From contig NZ_BIML01000006.1 in NCBI RefSeq assembly GCF_004001065.1, positions 186,001 to 250,000 of the forward strand: a DNA stretch of 64,000 nt, given 5' to 3'. This document shows, piece by piece, positions 51,008 through 59,780 of the stretch. Position 1 is the first letter of the stretch. Each line of letters opens with the position of its first letter. This stretch comes from Paenibacillus xylaniclasticus (GTDB taxonomy: Bacteria > Bacillota > Bacilli > Paenibacillales > Paenibacillaceae). The position numbers were made by a program, and so were the translations under genes. Below the pieces are notes generated by a model, which worked only from the letters and a program-made list of their open reading frames with translations, was not told the DNA's origin and made no database searches.

Positions 51008-52495
51008 TTATTCGCTCTTCGGACTGTATTGTTCGATAAGCTTCATTTTCTGCTCCCATACCTCGACGCTAAGGTCGATTGGATACGTCTGCGGATTCAC
51101 TTTGCGCAGCACTTCAGGCGGGAACAGCTCCAGTTGCCGGCGGTGATAGTCCCGAATAACGGACAATGTCGGCAGCTTGTCAACCAGCTCTCCCTCCATA
51201 ATAACAGGCTTAAGCAGCGGAATCGCCTCATAATCGGACAAAAACTTGTTCCGATAAGGCTGCGTCGGATCAATTAATCTTACCCGCTTCCCTTCCCGAA
51301 TGTCCGTCTCCCAAGGAAAAGCCAAATAATCCGCTTCCGCCTTGCCTGTCCGCCGATTCACGATTCGGTACACATCCTTGCTGCCTGGTGTCGACACCTT
51401 CTCTGGGTTACCGGACAGCTTAATGACCGGTTTCAACTCGCCGCCCTGAACCGTTTCACGCGCTACCAGCTTATATACGCCGCCAAGCGCCGGCTGATCG
51501 GCCGCCGTAATAAGCTGCGTCCCGACGCCCCATGAATCGATTCTCGCTCCTTGTGCCTTCAGCTCTGCTATAATCGACTCATCCAGATCGTTGGAGGCTA
51601 CGATGCCAACATCCTCGAACCCTGCTTCATCGAGCTGCCGCCGCGCTTCCTTGGATGTGAGGGCAAGGTCGCCGCTGTCGATTCGAATTGCACTCATCCG
51701 CTTACCTCGGGCAGCCAGCATACGAGCCGTGTGGATCGCATTCGGTACGCCGCTGCCCAGTGTATCATAAGTGTCGACGAGCAGCGTCACATTATCGGGC
51801 AGTGCCTCAGCATAACGGTCGAAGGCCTCCTGCTCACTGTCATGCGCCTGCACCCAGGCGTGCGCATGCGTTCCTTTGGCCGGGATACCGAACAGCATCG
51901 CAGCCCGCATGTTCGACGTTGCATCGAACCCTGCGATATATGACGCTCTCGCCCCCCATACCGCCGCTTCCGCCTCCTGCGCTCGCCGGGTGCCGAACTC
52001 CATCAGCACGTCCTTCTCTGCTGCTCGCCGAATGCGCGCTGCCTTCGTCGCAATGAGCGTCTGATAGTTCATGAAATTAAGAAGCGCCGTTTCTACCAGC
52101 TGAGCTTCGAACACACGCGCCTCCACTCGAACGAGCGGCTCATTCGGAAAGACTAGCGTTCCTTCCGGCACTGCCAGCACGTTCCCGCTGAACCGGAATT
52201 GACGAAGCTCCGCCAGAAACTCTTCATCATATTGTTCTTCCTGCTCTTGCAGAAAAGAAATTTCATGCTCATGAAACCGAAGCGACCGGATGTAATCAAC
52301 GATCCGCTCCAATCCTGCAAACACGGCATATCCATTGCCGAACGGCAGCTTGCGGAAATAAGCCTCGAACACAACTTTCCGATTATGCGTGCCATTCTTC
52401 CAATGCGCATACATCATATTAATCTGATATTTGTCCGTATGCAGTGCCATATGGCCGTATTCACGGCCTTCCGTTCCGTCAAAATGTATCGTCAT
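51008..52495 (-). CDS. pncB: Nicotinate phosphoribosyltransferase
   Basis: A 495-residue type II phosphoribosyltransferase that makes nicotinate mononucleotide in the Preiss-Handler NAD salvage path. Landmarks: ALHTDKYQINMMYAHW, EFGTRRAQEAEAAVWGARA, and GTHAHAWVQAHDSE, which includes the phosphorylated His. Then VTLLVDTYDTLGSGVPNAI and IRIDSGDL bind phosphate. ATG 52495 has GGAGG 8 bases upstream; an in-frame ATG at 52525 is rejected. A hairpin lies 40 bases upstream. Confidence 0.94.
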   Translation of the reverse strand: MTIHFDGTEGREYGHMALHTDKYQINMMYAHWKNGTHNRKVVFEAYFRKLPFGNGYAVFAGLERIVDYIRSLRFHEHEISFLQEQEEQYDEEFLAELRQFRFSGNVLAVPEGTLVFPNEPLVRVEARVFEAQLVETALLNFMNYQTLIATKAARIRRAAEKDVLMEFGTRRAQEAEAAVWGARASYIAGFDATSNMRAAMLFGIPAKGTHAHAWVQAHDSEQEAFDRYAEALPDNVTLLVDTYDTLGSGVPNAIHTARMLAARGKRMSAIRIDSGDLALTSKEARRQLDEAGFEDVGIVASNDLDESIIAELKAQGARIDSWGVGTQLITAADQPALGGVYKLVARETVQGGELKPVIKLSGNPEKVSTPGSKDVYRIVNRRTGKAEADYLAFPWETDIREGKRVRLIDPTQPYRNKFLSDYEAIPLLKPVIMEGELVDKLPTLSVIRDYHRRQLELFPPEVLRKVNPQTYPIDLSVEVWEQKMKLIEQYSPKSE

Positions 52496-52535
52496 GCCCG
52501 TTCCCTCCAGCTCGTGCTTGTCCAATTGGTATGAT

Positions 52536-52564
52536 ATAAAGAAGCCGAACCTTCTGGTTCGGCT
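52536..52564 (-). terminator. Terminator of topB (or attenuator of pncB)
   Basis: AGCCGAACC (52543-52551) and GGTTCGGCT (52556-52564) form a perfect stem with a four-base loop; TCTTTATAT follows on the minus strand. It lies 80 bases after the topB stop and 41 before the pncB ATG. Confidence 0.72.
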
Positions 52565-52643
52565 ATTGAAGTGCCTATGGGACTAGCATGCTCCATTATT
52601 CGCCTCAGAATGCTGCTCTGAATAATTTGCCTGCTGCTCGATG

Positions 52644-54812
52644 CTACTTCGCGTCGCCCTTGCCTTCTAGCGCAGCCTTAAGCGCATCGGCCAAGCCGCT
52701 ATTTAGCGATACTTTATCGCTATACTTCTCAACAAGCCGCTTCTGCTGATGCTTGCTGACTCGGCCACCGCCCGCTTTGTCCTCCAGCATCTCAATCACG
52801 TTGCATCGGCGGCACTGAGCGTATTTGCCCGCCTTGCCCGTGTGGATTTCCATCTTCTTGCGGCACTGCGGACAGCGCTTGTTCGATAACGTCGGCTCTG
52901 CGGCTCGGCGATAGCCGCACTCCCGATCCTGGCAGACGAGCATCTTACCTCGCTTACCGTTAATCTCTATCATCGGCTTGCCGCAATCCGGACAGCGCGA
53001 ATGGGACAGATTGTGCGGCTTATATTCCCTCGTCTCCGCCTTCACCTCTTGAACCCAGGCTGCGGCTTTAAGACGAATGCCCGCCATAAACTTCTTCGCG
53101 TCGCCTTGACCTTTAGCGATACGCTCAAGCTCTCGCTCCCAATCGGCGGTGAGCTCAGGACTGCGCAGCTCCGGTGCGGCAAGCTCGATCAGCTGCTTGC
53201 CTTTCCCCGTCGGAACAAGCCGATTACCTTGACGTTCGATAGTTTGCGTTGACAGCAGCTTCTCAATAATATCTGCACGCGTCGCTGGCGTTCCAAGCCC
53301 GTACTTCTCCATCTTACCCAGCAATCCCGCTTCCGTATAGCGTGCCGGCGGCTGTGTCTTCGACTCGCGAAGCTTCGTCTGTTTCACCGCTAGCGTCTGA
53401 CCTGAAGTAAGCGGAGGGAGCAATTGTCCACCGCTGCTGCTGCGCGTATCGCTTGCCGCTTCCTCTAAGCCGTCATCCTCTCCGGCAAGATCAGCCCCCT
53501 GAACGCCGCCGTATGCTTCCTTCCAGCCTGCGTCCTTCAGCACATTGCCGCGTGCATACAGCCTGTCATCGCCTACCCGGATAACGGCGCTCGTCTCGTC
53601 ATAACGGCAAGGCGGACTGAACAGCGCAAGAAACCGCCGTACAATCAGCTCATGAAGCTTTCGCTCCTCTGGGCTGAGCGCCGACAGATTGACGTACTGT
53701 TCTGTCGGAATGATAGCATGGTGATCACTTACCCTACTGTCGTCGACCACCCGCTTCGTCACTGGAAGCGGCGACTTCAGCAGCTTCCGCGCAAGCGCCG
53801 CATACGGACCTACCGCTACGCTTTCCAGCCGGCCCTTCAGCGTCGGCACCATATCGGACGATAAGTAACGCGAATCAGTCCGCGGATACGTCACGAGCTT
53901 ATGCTGCTCATACAGCCGCTGTAGCACGTTCGACGTCTGCTTGGCGGAGAAGCCAAGCCGCTTATTCGCATCCCGCTGCAGCTCCGTCAAATCATAAGCA
54001 AGCGGATGCGGCTCGCTCCGCTCCGAAGTGCGGAGCTTCTCCACGGTCGCTTGCTTGCCGCTCAAGCGGGCAACGACCGCTTCCGCCTCTTCGCGCTCCC
54101 AGATCCGTCCATCATGATCTTCAGCATTGCGCCAATTCGCTTGAAAGCCGCCAAATTCAGCCGATACAGTCCAATACGGCTTCGGCTGGAAGCTGTTAAT
54201 TTCTCGTTCCCGCTCCATCAGCATGCCGAGCGTTGGCGTCTGAACCCGGCCCGCTGACAGCTGGGCATTATATTTGCTCGTCAGCGCGCGCGTCACGTTC
54301 AGCCCGATCAGCCAGTCCGCCTCCGCGCGGCATACAGCCGATGCGTACAGCCGGTCGTATTCACGCCCTGGCTTCAGCGACGCAAAGCCGTCCTTAATCG
54401 CCTTATCGGTCTGAGACGAAATCCACAACCGCTTGAACGGCTTCTTCCAGCGTACAAGCTCCATAATCCAGCGAGCGACCAGCTCGCCTTCACGTCCTGC
54501 ATCGGTTGCAATGATAAGCTCGCCAATATCCGGCCGCCGACACAGCGCTGCAACCGCTTTGAACTGGCCGGACGTCTCCTTTAGCGGCTTCAGCGTCATC
54601 GTCTCCGGCATAATCGGCAAATCATCCAAATTCCATGTTTTATATTTCGGATCGTAATCCTCCGGCTCCGACAGCCCGACGAGATGGCCGAGCGCCCATG
54701 TTACAACATAAGACGGCCCTTCTATGTAGCTTTTGTTTTTATTCGTACAGCCGAGCACGCGCGCGATCTCCCGTGCTACGCTCGGCTTCTCTGCCAATAC
54801 GAGTGATTTCAT
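52644..54812 (-). CDS. topB: DNA topoisomerase III
   Basis: A 722-residue type IA topoisomerase. Toprim motif with EKPS (Glu8) and ATDAGREGE; active-site Tyr309 in LVTYPRTDSRYL; and a C-terminal pair of zinc ribbons (CPDCGKPM...CQDRECGYR, CPQCRKKM...CRRC) of the TopB kind. It decatenates and removes negative supercoils. ATG 54812 is the first start in the conserved frame (MKSLVLAEKPSVAREIARVLG). Single gene. Confidence 0.95.
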   Translation of the reverse strand: MKSLVLAEKPSVAREIARVLGCTNKNKSYIEGPSYVVTWALGHLVGLSEPEDYDPKYKTWNLDDLPIMPETMTLKPLKETSGQFKAVAALCRRPDIGELIIATDAGREGELVARWIMELVRWKKPFKRLWISSQTDKAIKDGFASLKPGREYDRLYASAVCRAEADWLIGLNVTRALTSKYNAQLSAGRVQTPTLGMLMEREREINSFQPKPYWTVSAEFGGFQANWRNAEDHDGRIWEREEAEAVVARLSGKQATVEKLRTSERSEPHPLAYDLTELQRDANKRLGFSAKQTSNVLQRLYEQHKLVTYPRTDSRYLSSDMVPTLKGRLESVAVGPYAALARKLLKSPLPVTKRVVDDSRVSDHHAIIPTEQYVNLSALSPEERKLHELIVRRFLALFSPPCRYDETSAVIRVGDDRLYARGNVLKDAGWKEAYGGVQGADLAGEDDGLEEAASDTRSSSGGQLLPPLTSGQTLAVKQTKLRESKTQPPARYTEAGLLGKMEKYGLGTPATRADIIEKLLSTQTIERQGNRLVPTGKGKQLIELAAPELRSPELTADWERELERIAKGQGDAKKFMAGIRLKAAAWVQEVKAETREYKPHNLSHSRCPDCGKPMIEINGKRGKMLVCQDRECGYRRAAEPTLSNKRCPQCRKKMEIHTGKAGKYAQCRRCNVIEMLEDKAGGGRVSKHQQKRLVEKYSDKVSLNSGLADALKAALEGKGDAK

Positions 54813-55003
54813 ATGTAAAATTTAAAGCCTCCCCATCCAAGCTTCCTCGCTTCATTATCGGTCATTTCGTGAAAAGAAGTCAAAGAGCGCATCGATTAGC
54901 TTCCATCATTTACCTCTTCACATTCGATGCTGTTCCCCTTTTAATGAAATGTAAAGGGTTACAGCCATTCAATATACTATACGCGAAGCGAGGAGAACTA
55001 TCG

Positions 55004-55870
55004 ATGAACAGACATCTACCGATCCGCCAGCGAATAAAAAAAGCTATACGCACAAGCCTGTTAAGCACAGCCGTACTCGGCCTATTGTCCGCTCCAGCAA
55101 GCGTCTACGCCGCATCCTATACGGTGAAGCCGGGAGACACCCTCTGGTCCATTGCCACTCAATCCAGCACAACTGTCGATAATCTCAAAAAGCTAAATAA
55201 CCTGAAATCGGACATGCTGTTAACCGGCCAGACGCTTCAGGTTCCATCTCCCTCTTACTATACTTCTTATAACGTACAGGCAAACGACACGATGTGGATC
55301 ATCAGCAACCGATACAGCATTCCGCTGAACAAGCTGCTTGCAGCCAATACTCAGCTCACCAATCCGAATGTCGTCTGGAAAGGTCTTACGATTAACATCC
55401 CGAAACGTCCGGCAGGCTTTCGCGATGGCGTGTTTCCGTTGAAAGCCAAAGCTTACTCGCCTTTTAGCAACACATACGCAGATGCTCGCACTTGGTCATC
55501 GAGCGGCGAGACGGCCCGGTCTCATGAAGGCGTAGATATTATGGCAGCCGAAGGCACGCCGATTTACAGCGCACTTGGCGGTACCGTAGTGCAATACGGC
55601 TGGTCGGAGCTCGGAGGCTGGCGGCTGACGATCCGTGTCGACTCGACGACCGATTTTTATTACGCGCATATGTCTAGGTACGCGCCAGGTATCAAGAAAG
55701 GCTCTGTCGTCCAGAAGGGACAGCTGATCGGTTATGTCGGCAGCACCGGCTACGGTCCAGAAGGCACGAAGGGCATGTTCGATCCGCATCTTCACTTTGG
55801 CATTTACAAAATAAGTCCATACACATCCGTTGATCCCTTCCTCTTCCTGAAGTGGTGGGAGCTCGGCTAA
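55004..55870 (+). CDS. Exported LysM-M23 metallopeptidase
   Basis: A 288-residue exported peptidoglycan peptidase. Signal peptide to about ASVYA-AS (residue 36); LysM 1 at about 37-80 (SYTVKPGDTLWSIATQ), LysM 2 at about 84-133 (SYNVQANDTMWIISNRYSI); M23 domain with the Zn ligands in SHEGVDIM and HLHFG, and YYAHMS. It cleaves peptide cross-links. ATG 55004 with GAGGAG 8 bases upstream; a longer frame from 54635 overlaps topB and is rejected. Confidence 0.93.
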   Translation: MNRHLPIRQRIKKAIRTSLLSTAVLGLLSAPASVYAASYTVKPGDTLWSIATQSSTTVDNLKKLNNLKSDMLLTGQTLQVPSPSYYTSYNVQANDTMWIISNRYSIPLNKLLAANTQLTNPNVVWKGLTINIPKRPAGFRDGVFPLKAKAYSPFSNTYADARTWSSSGETARSHEGVDIMAAEGTPIYSALGGTVVQYGWSELGGWRLTIRVDSTTDFYYAHMSRYAPGIKKGSVVQKGQLIGYVGSTGYGPEGTKGMFDPHLHFGIYKISPYTSVDPFLFLKWWELG

Positions 55871-55993
55871 CGTATGGCGAATGCCGCGTACGAGCTCGTT
55901 TCAATCAGCAGCGAGGTCAGTTTTATGCATCCGGTGCAGGAATTGCGAAAGATAAGTCAAAGAAACAAATACCTGCTTAAGCTCGGATTGGGG

Positions 55994-56015
55994 TATAATG
56001 TCCAACGGACATTAT
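55994..56015 (+). promoter_or_regulatory. Palindrome over the -10 of the SulP gene
   Basis: ATAATGTCC (55995-56003) and GGACATTAT (56007-56015) are perfect 9-base arms around AAC; the left arm overlaps a consensus TATAAT (55994-55999). The -35 region is weak. It is a probable operator with a regulator not in this window. Confidence 0.6.
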
Positions 56016-56040
56016 TTTCGCCCAAAGGAGCTTTCACTTC

Positions 56041-57498
56041 ATGCTTAATGCAATCAAATCTTCATGGCTTGGCAACACGCGCGCCGATGTGCTGTCCGGC
56101 ATGACAGTTGCGCTTGCACTCATTCCGGAAGCTATCGCCTTCTCTATTATCGCAGGCGTCAACCCGATGGTCGGGCTGTATGCATCGTTTACGATCGCGA
56201 TCGTAATCGCCTTCGCTGGCGGACGTCCCGGTATGATATCCGCCGCAACCGGCGCCATGGCGCTGCTTATGGTTACACTCGTCAAGGATTACGGCCTTGA
56301 ATATTTATTCGCAGCGACCATCCTAACTGGTATATTGCAATTCATACTCGGGCTGTTGAAATTCGGCCGGCTCGTAACCTTTATTCCGCAGCCGGTCATG
56401 ACGGGCTTCGTCAATGCGCTTGCCATTCTTATTTTTATGGCGCAGCTCGTTCATTTCAACGATGCCGGCTGGATGATGTACGTGCTTGTTGGCGTCACGC
56501 TCGTGATCATTTATGGGTTGCCAAGACTAACAAAAGCAATCCCATCAGCACTGGCCGCCATCATCATTGTATCGATTATAACGTTCGCCTTCGGCATCGA
56601 CGTTCGGACGGTCGGTGACCTGGGTCATATTACCAGCACGCTGCCTTCGTTCCACCTGCCGGATGTGACACTTTCCTGGGACATGCTGCAGACGATCTTC
56701 CCTTACTCGCTCTCGCTTGCGATCGTCGGCATTACCGAATCACTGCTGACCGCATCGCTGCTCGATGAAATGACGGCAACATCCAGCGACAAAAACCGTG
56801 AGATCCGCGGCCAAGGCATCGCCAACGTCGTCACTGGCCTATTCGGCGGTATGGCGGGCTGTGCGATGATCGGACAATCCGTTATCAATACGAAGTCTGG
56901 CGGGCGCCAACGTCTCTCGACACTTGTTGCCGGCGTATTCCTGATTATTCTTATTATGGTGCTAAGTGGCGTCGTCGAACAGATTCCAATGGCCGCGCTC
57001 GTCGGCGTCATGTTCATGGTATGCATTGGTACGTTCGATTGGAGATCCCTTCGCAGCCTGCATCGAGTGCCGCGTTCCGATGCACTTGTCATGCTTGTGA
57101 CCGTCGCTATCGTCGTCGCGACGCACGACTTGTCCAAAGGGGTGCTAGCGGGCGTCATTATCAGCGCCGTCGTATTCGCTTGGCGCGCAGCCCGTATTCG
57201 TGCCGAACGCAAGGCAGGAGATTCAAACGATTCGATTTTATATGTGATTCAAGGTCCTTTGTTCTTCGCTACGGCAACGCAGTTCAACAGCTTGTTCGAC
57301 TATAAGCAGGACAAAGGAAATATCCGCATCGACTTCTCCCGTTCGCATGTATGGGATCAGTCAGCCGTCGCAGCGATCGGCAAGGTCATGGCCAAATACG
57401 CCGAACTTGGCGCATCGGTCACCTGCATCGGCCTCAATAAAGAAAGCCAATCTTTGATTGATCGAATTGGACTTGGCGTTTCCGGCAGCGGGCATTAA
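56041..57498 (+). CDS. SulP-family anion transporter with STAS domain
   Basis: A 485-residue SulP/SLC26 protein: about 12-14 helices, opening ([37 protein letters not shown]) is the family signature, and a C-terminal STAS domain (about 400-480; [20 protein letters not shown]). It is related to the YbaR/YvdB group; sulfate, bicarbonate or dicarboxylate could be the substrate. AAAGGAG lies upstream. A palindrome over the -10 suggests a dedicated repressor. Confidence 0.9.
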   Translation: MLNAIKSSWLGNTRADVLSGMTVALALIPEAIAFSIIAGVNPMVGLYASFTIAIVIAFAGGRPGMISAATGAMALLMVTLVKDYGLEYLFAATILTGILQFILGLLKFGRLVTFIPQPVMTGFVNALAILIFMAQLVHFNDAGWMMYVLVGVTLVIIYGLPRLTKAIPSALAAIIIVSIITFAFGIDVRTVGDLGHITSTLPSFHLPDVTLSWDMLQTIFPYSLSLAIVGITESLLTASLLDEMTATSSDKNREIRGQGIANVVTGLFGGMAGCAMIGQSVINTKSGGRQRLSTLVAGVFLIILIMVLSGVVEQIPMAALVGVMFMVCIGTFDWRSLRSLHRVPRSDALVMLVTVAIVVATHDLSKGVLAGVIISAVVFAWRAARIRAERKAGDSNDSILYVIQGPLFFATATQFNSLFDYKQDKGNIRIDFSRSHVWDQSAVAAIGKVMAKYAELGASVTCIGLNKESQSLIDRIGLGVSGSGH

Positions 57499-57504
57499 TC
57501 CGCC

Positions 57505-57545
57505 AGGCCGCCCCTTTCTATTTCCAGGGGCGGCCTATTTTTCTT
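57505..57545 (+). terminator. Intrinsic terminator of the SulP gene
   Basis: AGGCCGCCCCT (57505-57515) and AGGGGCGGCCT (57526-57536) pair perfectly and are followed by A and T run. Confidence 0.93.
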
Positions 57546-57901
57546 AAAGCATTGCACATTCACGCATGTCCGTGTATAATGTAGACTGCATGTCTATATT
57601 TAACCCCATAAGATTCCTCTTAAGAAGATATTTTTCCTGGCAAATAGCTTCTCGTTCATGCCCGTTTCCGCACGCTGGCGAAGGTTGGATGTTCACTCGC
57701 CTAACACCATTCGCTGATTCACACTGGCGCGGTCATCGGAGCCGCAAGGACGGAAGAGAGGTAGGGCTTTCGTTGTATTAGTTATAGCTTCGCAAGTATA
57801 TAGCGGAGAACTGGCAGTATTACATCAAGAATCACCACGTTACGAAGAACCGGGGAATCTCGCGCAATCGTCTGGCGCACCGGTTAAATATAGCAATTTC
57901 A
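57546..57901. other. Intergenic stretch without recognised gene
   Basis: No supported gene. A + strand frame near 57800-57890 reads YYIKNHHVTKNRGISRNRLA, which weakly resembles an XRE-type helix-turn-helix, but it has no start codon, ribosome binding site or continuation. Confidence 0.3.
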
Positions 57902-57926
57902 AACGGCATCCCTATGGGATGCCGTT
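57902..57926. terminator. Hairpin between SulP and TauD-type genes
   Basis: AACGGCATCCC (57902-57912) and GGGATGCCGTT (57916-57926) pair perfectly with a three-base loop. It lies 59 bases after the dioxygenase stop on the minus strand; the T run is short (TTTGAAATT). Confidence 0.68.
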
Positions 57927-57985
57927 GTCCATTCAAGGAGAAAATATTAATCCACCTATCGTTCAGGACTGCCCCTCTTCTCTCT

Positions 57986-58903
57986 CTATTGCTGCTGTTG
58001 CTGTTGCTGCTCTGGTTTAATCACGCGGCTTTTACGTCCATCGACACCGACCGGCACGCTGCCTGCGAGCGTTACGCGGCGGACAACGCGATGCTGATGA
58101 CCATAATCGTTGACCGCATAATGCTGAGTCGCGCGGTTGTCCCAGATCGCTACATCACCTTCTGCCCAACGCCAACGCACCGTATTCTCCAGACGTGTAA
58201 CATGCTCCTGCAGGATGTTGAAGACCCGTTCGGAATCCGGCGAGCGGAAGCCGACAATCCGTTTCACGAAATGTCCCAGCAGCAGATGGCGCTCACCTGT
58301 CTCCGGATGGACGTGTACAACCGGATGCTCCGTCTCGTAGATCGTCGATTGGAACTGCTCCTGCTTCTTCTTCGCCAGCTCCTCAGACACTTCCTTGCGG
58401 ATATTCGTCGCGTAGTCGTAAGCGTTCGAATGTATGGCGCGCAGCTTGTCAGCCAACTCCCTCAGTTCAGGGCTCAAGTCCTCATACGCCGAAGCTGTAT
58501 TCGCCCATACTGTGTCGCCGCCTGCTTCCGGAATTACGACTCCGCGAAGAATCGAGGCTTTCGGATAAGCGTCGACGAACGTCACATCCGTATGCCAAGA
58601 ATTAGCGCGCCCGCCATGGTAAGAGTTCAGCTCCAGAATTGAGCTTGTGCCTTCCTTCACCGGTACCGTCGGATGAGCGTACAGTTCGCCGAACAGCTGC
58701 GCGAACCGCTCCTGCTCTTCGTCATCTAGATGCTGCTGGCCGCGGAAGAACAATACTTTGTGCGCGAGAAGGGCCTGCTGAATCACTTCCACCTCTTCGC
58801 GATCAAGGTCGCCAGACAACCGGATTCCTTTCACCTCGGCCCCAATACGGCCTGCCACCGGCTTAATTTCCACTACTCGTTTGCTCTTCGTCAATTCGCT
58901 CAT
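57986..58903 (-). CDS. TauD/TfdA-family Fe(II)/2-oxoglutarate dioxygenase
   Basis: A 305-residue TauD-type dioxygenase. The metal triad is visible: His and Asp in NSWHTDVTFV, and His in DYGHQHRVVRR (or TQHYAVNDYG); the 2-oxoglutarate Arg follows (RVVRRV). Such enzymes desulfonate taurine or oxidise similar alkyl sulfonates, sulfates or aryloxy acids. The C-terminus is a run of seven Gln after KPE. ATG 58903 has GGAGG 8 bases upstream; an in-frame ATG at 59092 is rejected. A long structured leader precedes it. Confidence 0.9.
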   Translation of the reverse strand: MSELTKSKRVVEIKPVAGRIGAEVKGIRLSGDLDREEVEVIQQALLAHKVLFFRGQQHLDDEEQERFAQLFGELYAHPTVPVKEGTSSILELNSYHGGRANSWHTDVTFVDAYPKASILRGVVIPEAGGDTVWANTASAYEDLSPELRELADKLRAIHSNAYDYATNIRKEVSEELAKKKQEQFQSTIYETEHPVVHVHPETGERHLLLGHFVKRIVGFRSPDSERVFNILQEHVTRLENTVRWRWAEGDVAIWDNRATQHYAVNDYGHQHRVVRRVTLAGSVPVGVDGRKSRVIKPEQQQQQQQ

Positions 58904-59126
58904 CTTCAATTCCTCCCGCATATAGTTTGGTTGCCAGATCCATCGATGGACCGCCGCTGCCATATGGTGCGCGCGGAATGTGCCGGTACCAGGTGCCATA
59001 TATTTCAAAGCCCCATGACGAACCCTTCGTTCATGGCGTCTTTGAACGCGATCGGAGCAATGTGATCGTACAGCATCGTTATTCATTAACAAATTTAACT
59101 CATCTGTTTAATCGGGATTAGATAAT
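58904..59126. other. Leader between the terminator and the dioxygenase start
   Basis: About 220 bases between the upstream hairpin and the dioxygenase ribosome binding site. The minus-strand frame is open over much of it, but without a ribosome binding site or family similarity, so it is probably untranslated. Confidence 0.35.
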
Positions 59127-59186
59127 AAAAAAAGATTTGTCCTACCCCAGTCCGTCTCTTGCGCTGGACTGTTCTAGTACAAATCT
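59127..59186 (-). terminator. Structured terminator in the dioxygenase leader
   Basis: On the minus strand AGATTTGT (59186-59179) pairs with ACAAATCT (59040 side, 59140-59133), with an inner CAGTCC/GGACTG stem, followed by seven T (59133-59127). It stands between a good promoter and the gene, so it may be an attenuator. Confidence 0.7.
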
Positions 59187-59267
59187 CTGGTTAACCAGTC
59201 GATATTACTCTATTCGGATCATCGTTCATCCGCTGCTGCCATACTGCATTAGCAGCCTTGTGGCTAA

Positions 59268-59297
59268 ATATTAGCAACAGCCTCTTACGATTGTCAA
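59268..59297 (-). promoter_or_regulatory. Promoter of the dioxygenase leader
   Basis: On the minus strand TTGACA (59297-59292), 18-base spacer, TAATAT (59273-59268). Confidence 0.65.
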
Positions 59298-59484
59298 CCC
59301 TTATTTTTCTATTTATGGGCACAAGGAAGCGATAGCAGCTCCTCCTACATCTATATGTCTTAAAAAATCTTATCCACCTGCTGACCAAACGGAGCCACTC
59401 ATTCGGTATTCGACTCATTCATGCTGGAGGTATGGGGCCAAAATCTAATATGGTCATGAGGCTCACACTTAAGTTGTGATCGAA

Positions 59485-59502
59485 ATGTGAAATTAATCAC
59501 AA
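59485..59502 (+). promoter_or_regulatory. Rex/Fnr-like dyad 1 upstream of nox
   Basis: ATGTGAAATTAATCACAA, a TGTGA-N6-TCACA palindrome (one base off TTGTGA...TCACAA). It lies just before the -35 at 59507. Rex senses NADH/NAD+ and binds TTGTGAAN4TTCACAA; Fnr and ArcR of Bacilli use the same core. Confidence 0.7.
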
Positions 59503-59506
59503 CCCC

Positions 59507-59536
59507 TTGTCAAGCTGACACCACATGACATATGAT
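59507..59536 (+). promoter_or_regulatory. Probable nox promoter
   Basis: TTGTCA (59507-59512), 18-base spacer, TATGAT (59531-59536), flanked by dyads 1 and 2. The transcript would carry a leader of about 240 bases. Confidence 0.5.
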
Positions 59537-59552
59537 AAGAGCAACAAAAGAA

Positions 59553-59570
59553 TTGTGAAATTAATCACAA
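59553..59570 (+). promoter_or_regulatory. Rex/Fnr-like dyad 2 upstream of nox
   Basis: TTGTGAAATTAATCACAA, a perfect palindromic core that repeats 17 of 18 bases of dyad 1, 68 bases downstream of it and just past the expected start point. Confidence 0.72.
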
Positions 59571-59704
59571 CTAGTTCTACGGTATGTATCGCTGCTGGAA
59601 CAGTATGAACAACCACTGGACCGTTACTCTAGTAGACCTAACGAACTGACGTGAACAAAGCTTGGATGACCTGCAGCTGTAACAGCTCGCCGCAGCCGAA
59701 TAGC

Positions 59705-59727
59705 TTAGCTTTCGCTAACATTTTTTT
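59705..59727 (+). terminator. Weak terminator-like hairpin in the nox leader
   Basis: TTAGC (59705-59709) and GCTAA (59714-59718) with loop TTTC, followed by CA and seven T. Short stem; it may act as an attenuator or be chance. Confidence 0.3.
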
Positions 59728-59740
59728 GCCGCACTATTGG

Positions 59741-59758
59741 TTGTGAAATATTTCACAG
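59741..59758 (+). promoter_or_regulatory. Rex-like dyad 3 directly before the nox ribosome binding site
   Basis: TTGTGAAATATTTCACAG is one base off the Rex consensus TTGTGAAATATTTCACAA. It lies 8 bases before the GAGGAGG of nox. Confidence 0.78.
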
Positions 59759-59780
59759 TTGTAATCGAGGAGGATTCACG

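Noticed and set aside
54635-55003. N-terminal extension of the LysM-M23 gene
   Set aside because: It overlaps topB and puts the signal peptide in the middle of the protein; ATG 55004 has a proper ribosome binding site.
57566-57781. 71-codon + strand ORF after the SulP gene
   Set aside because: No ribosome binding site, no similarity, unusual composition.
59127-59300. SAM (S-box) or T-box riboswitch for the dioxygenase leader
   Set aside because: The conserved S-box core and the T-box TGG.ACCGCG motif are absent.
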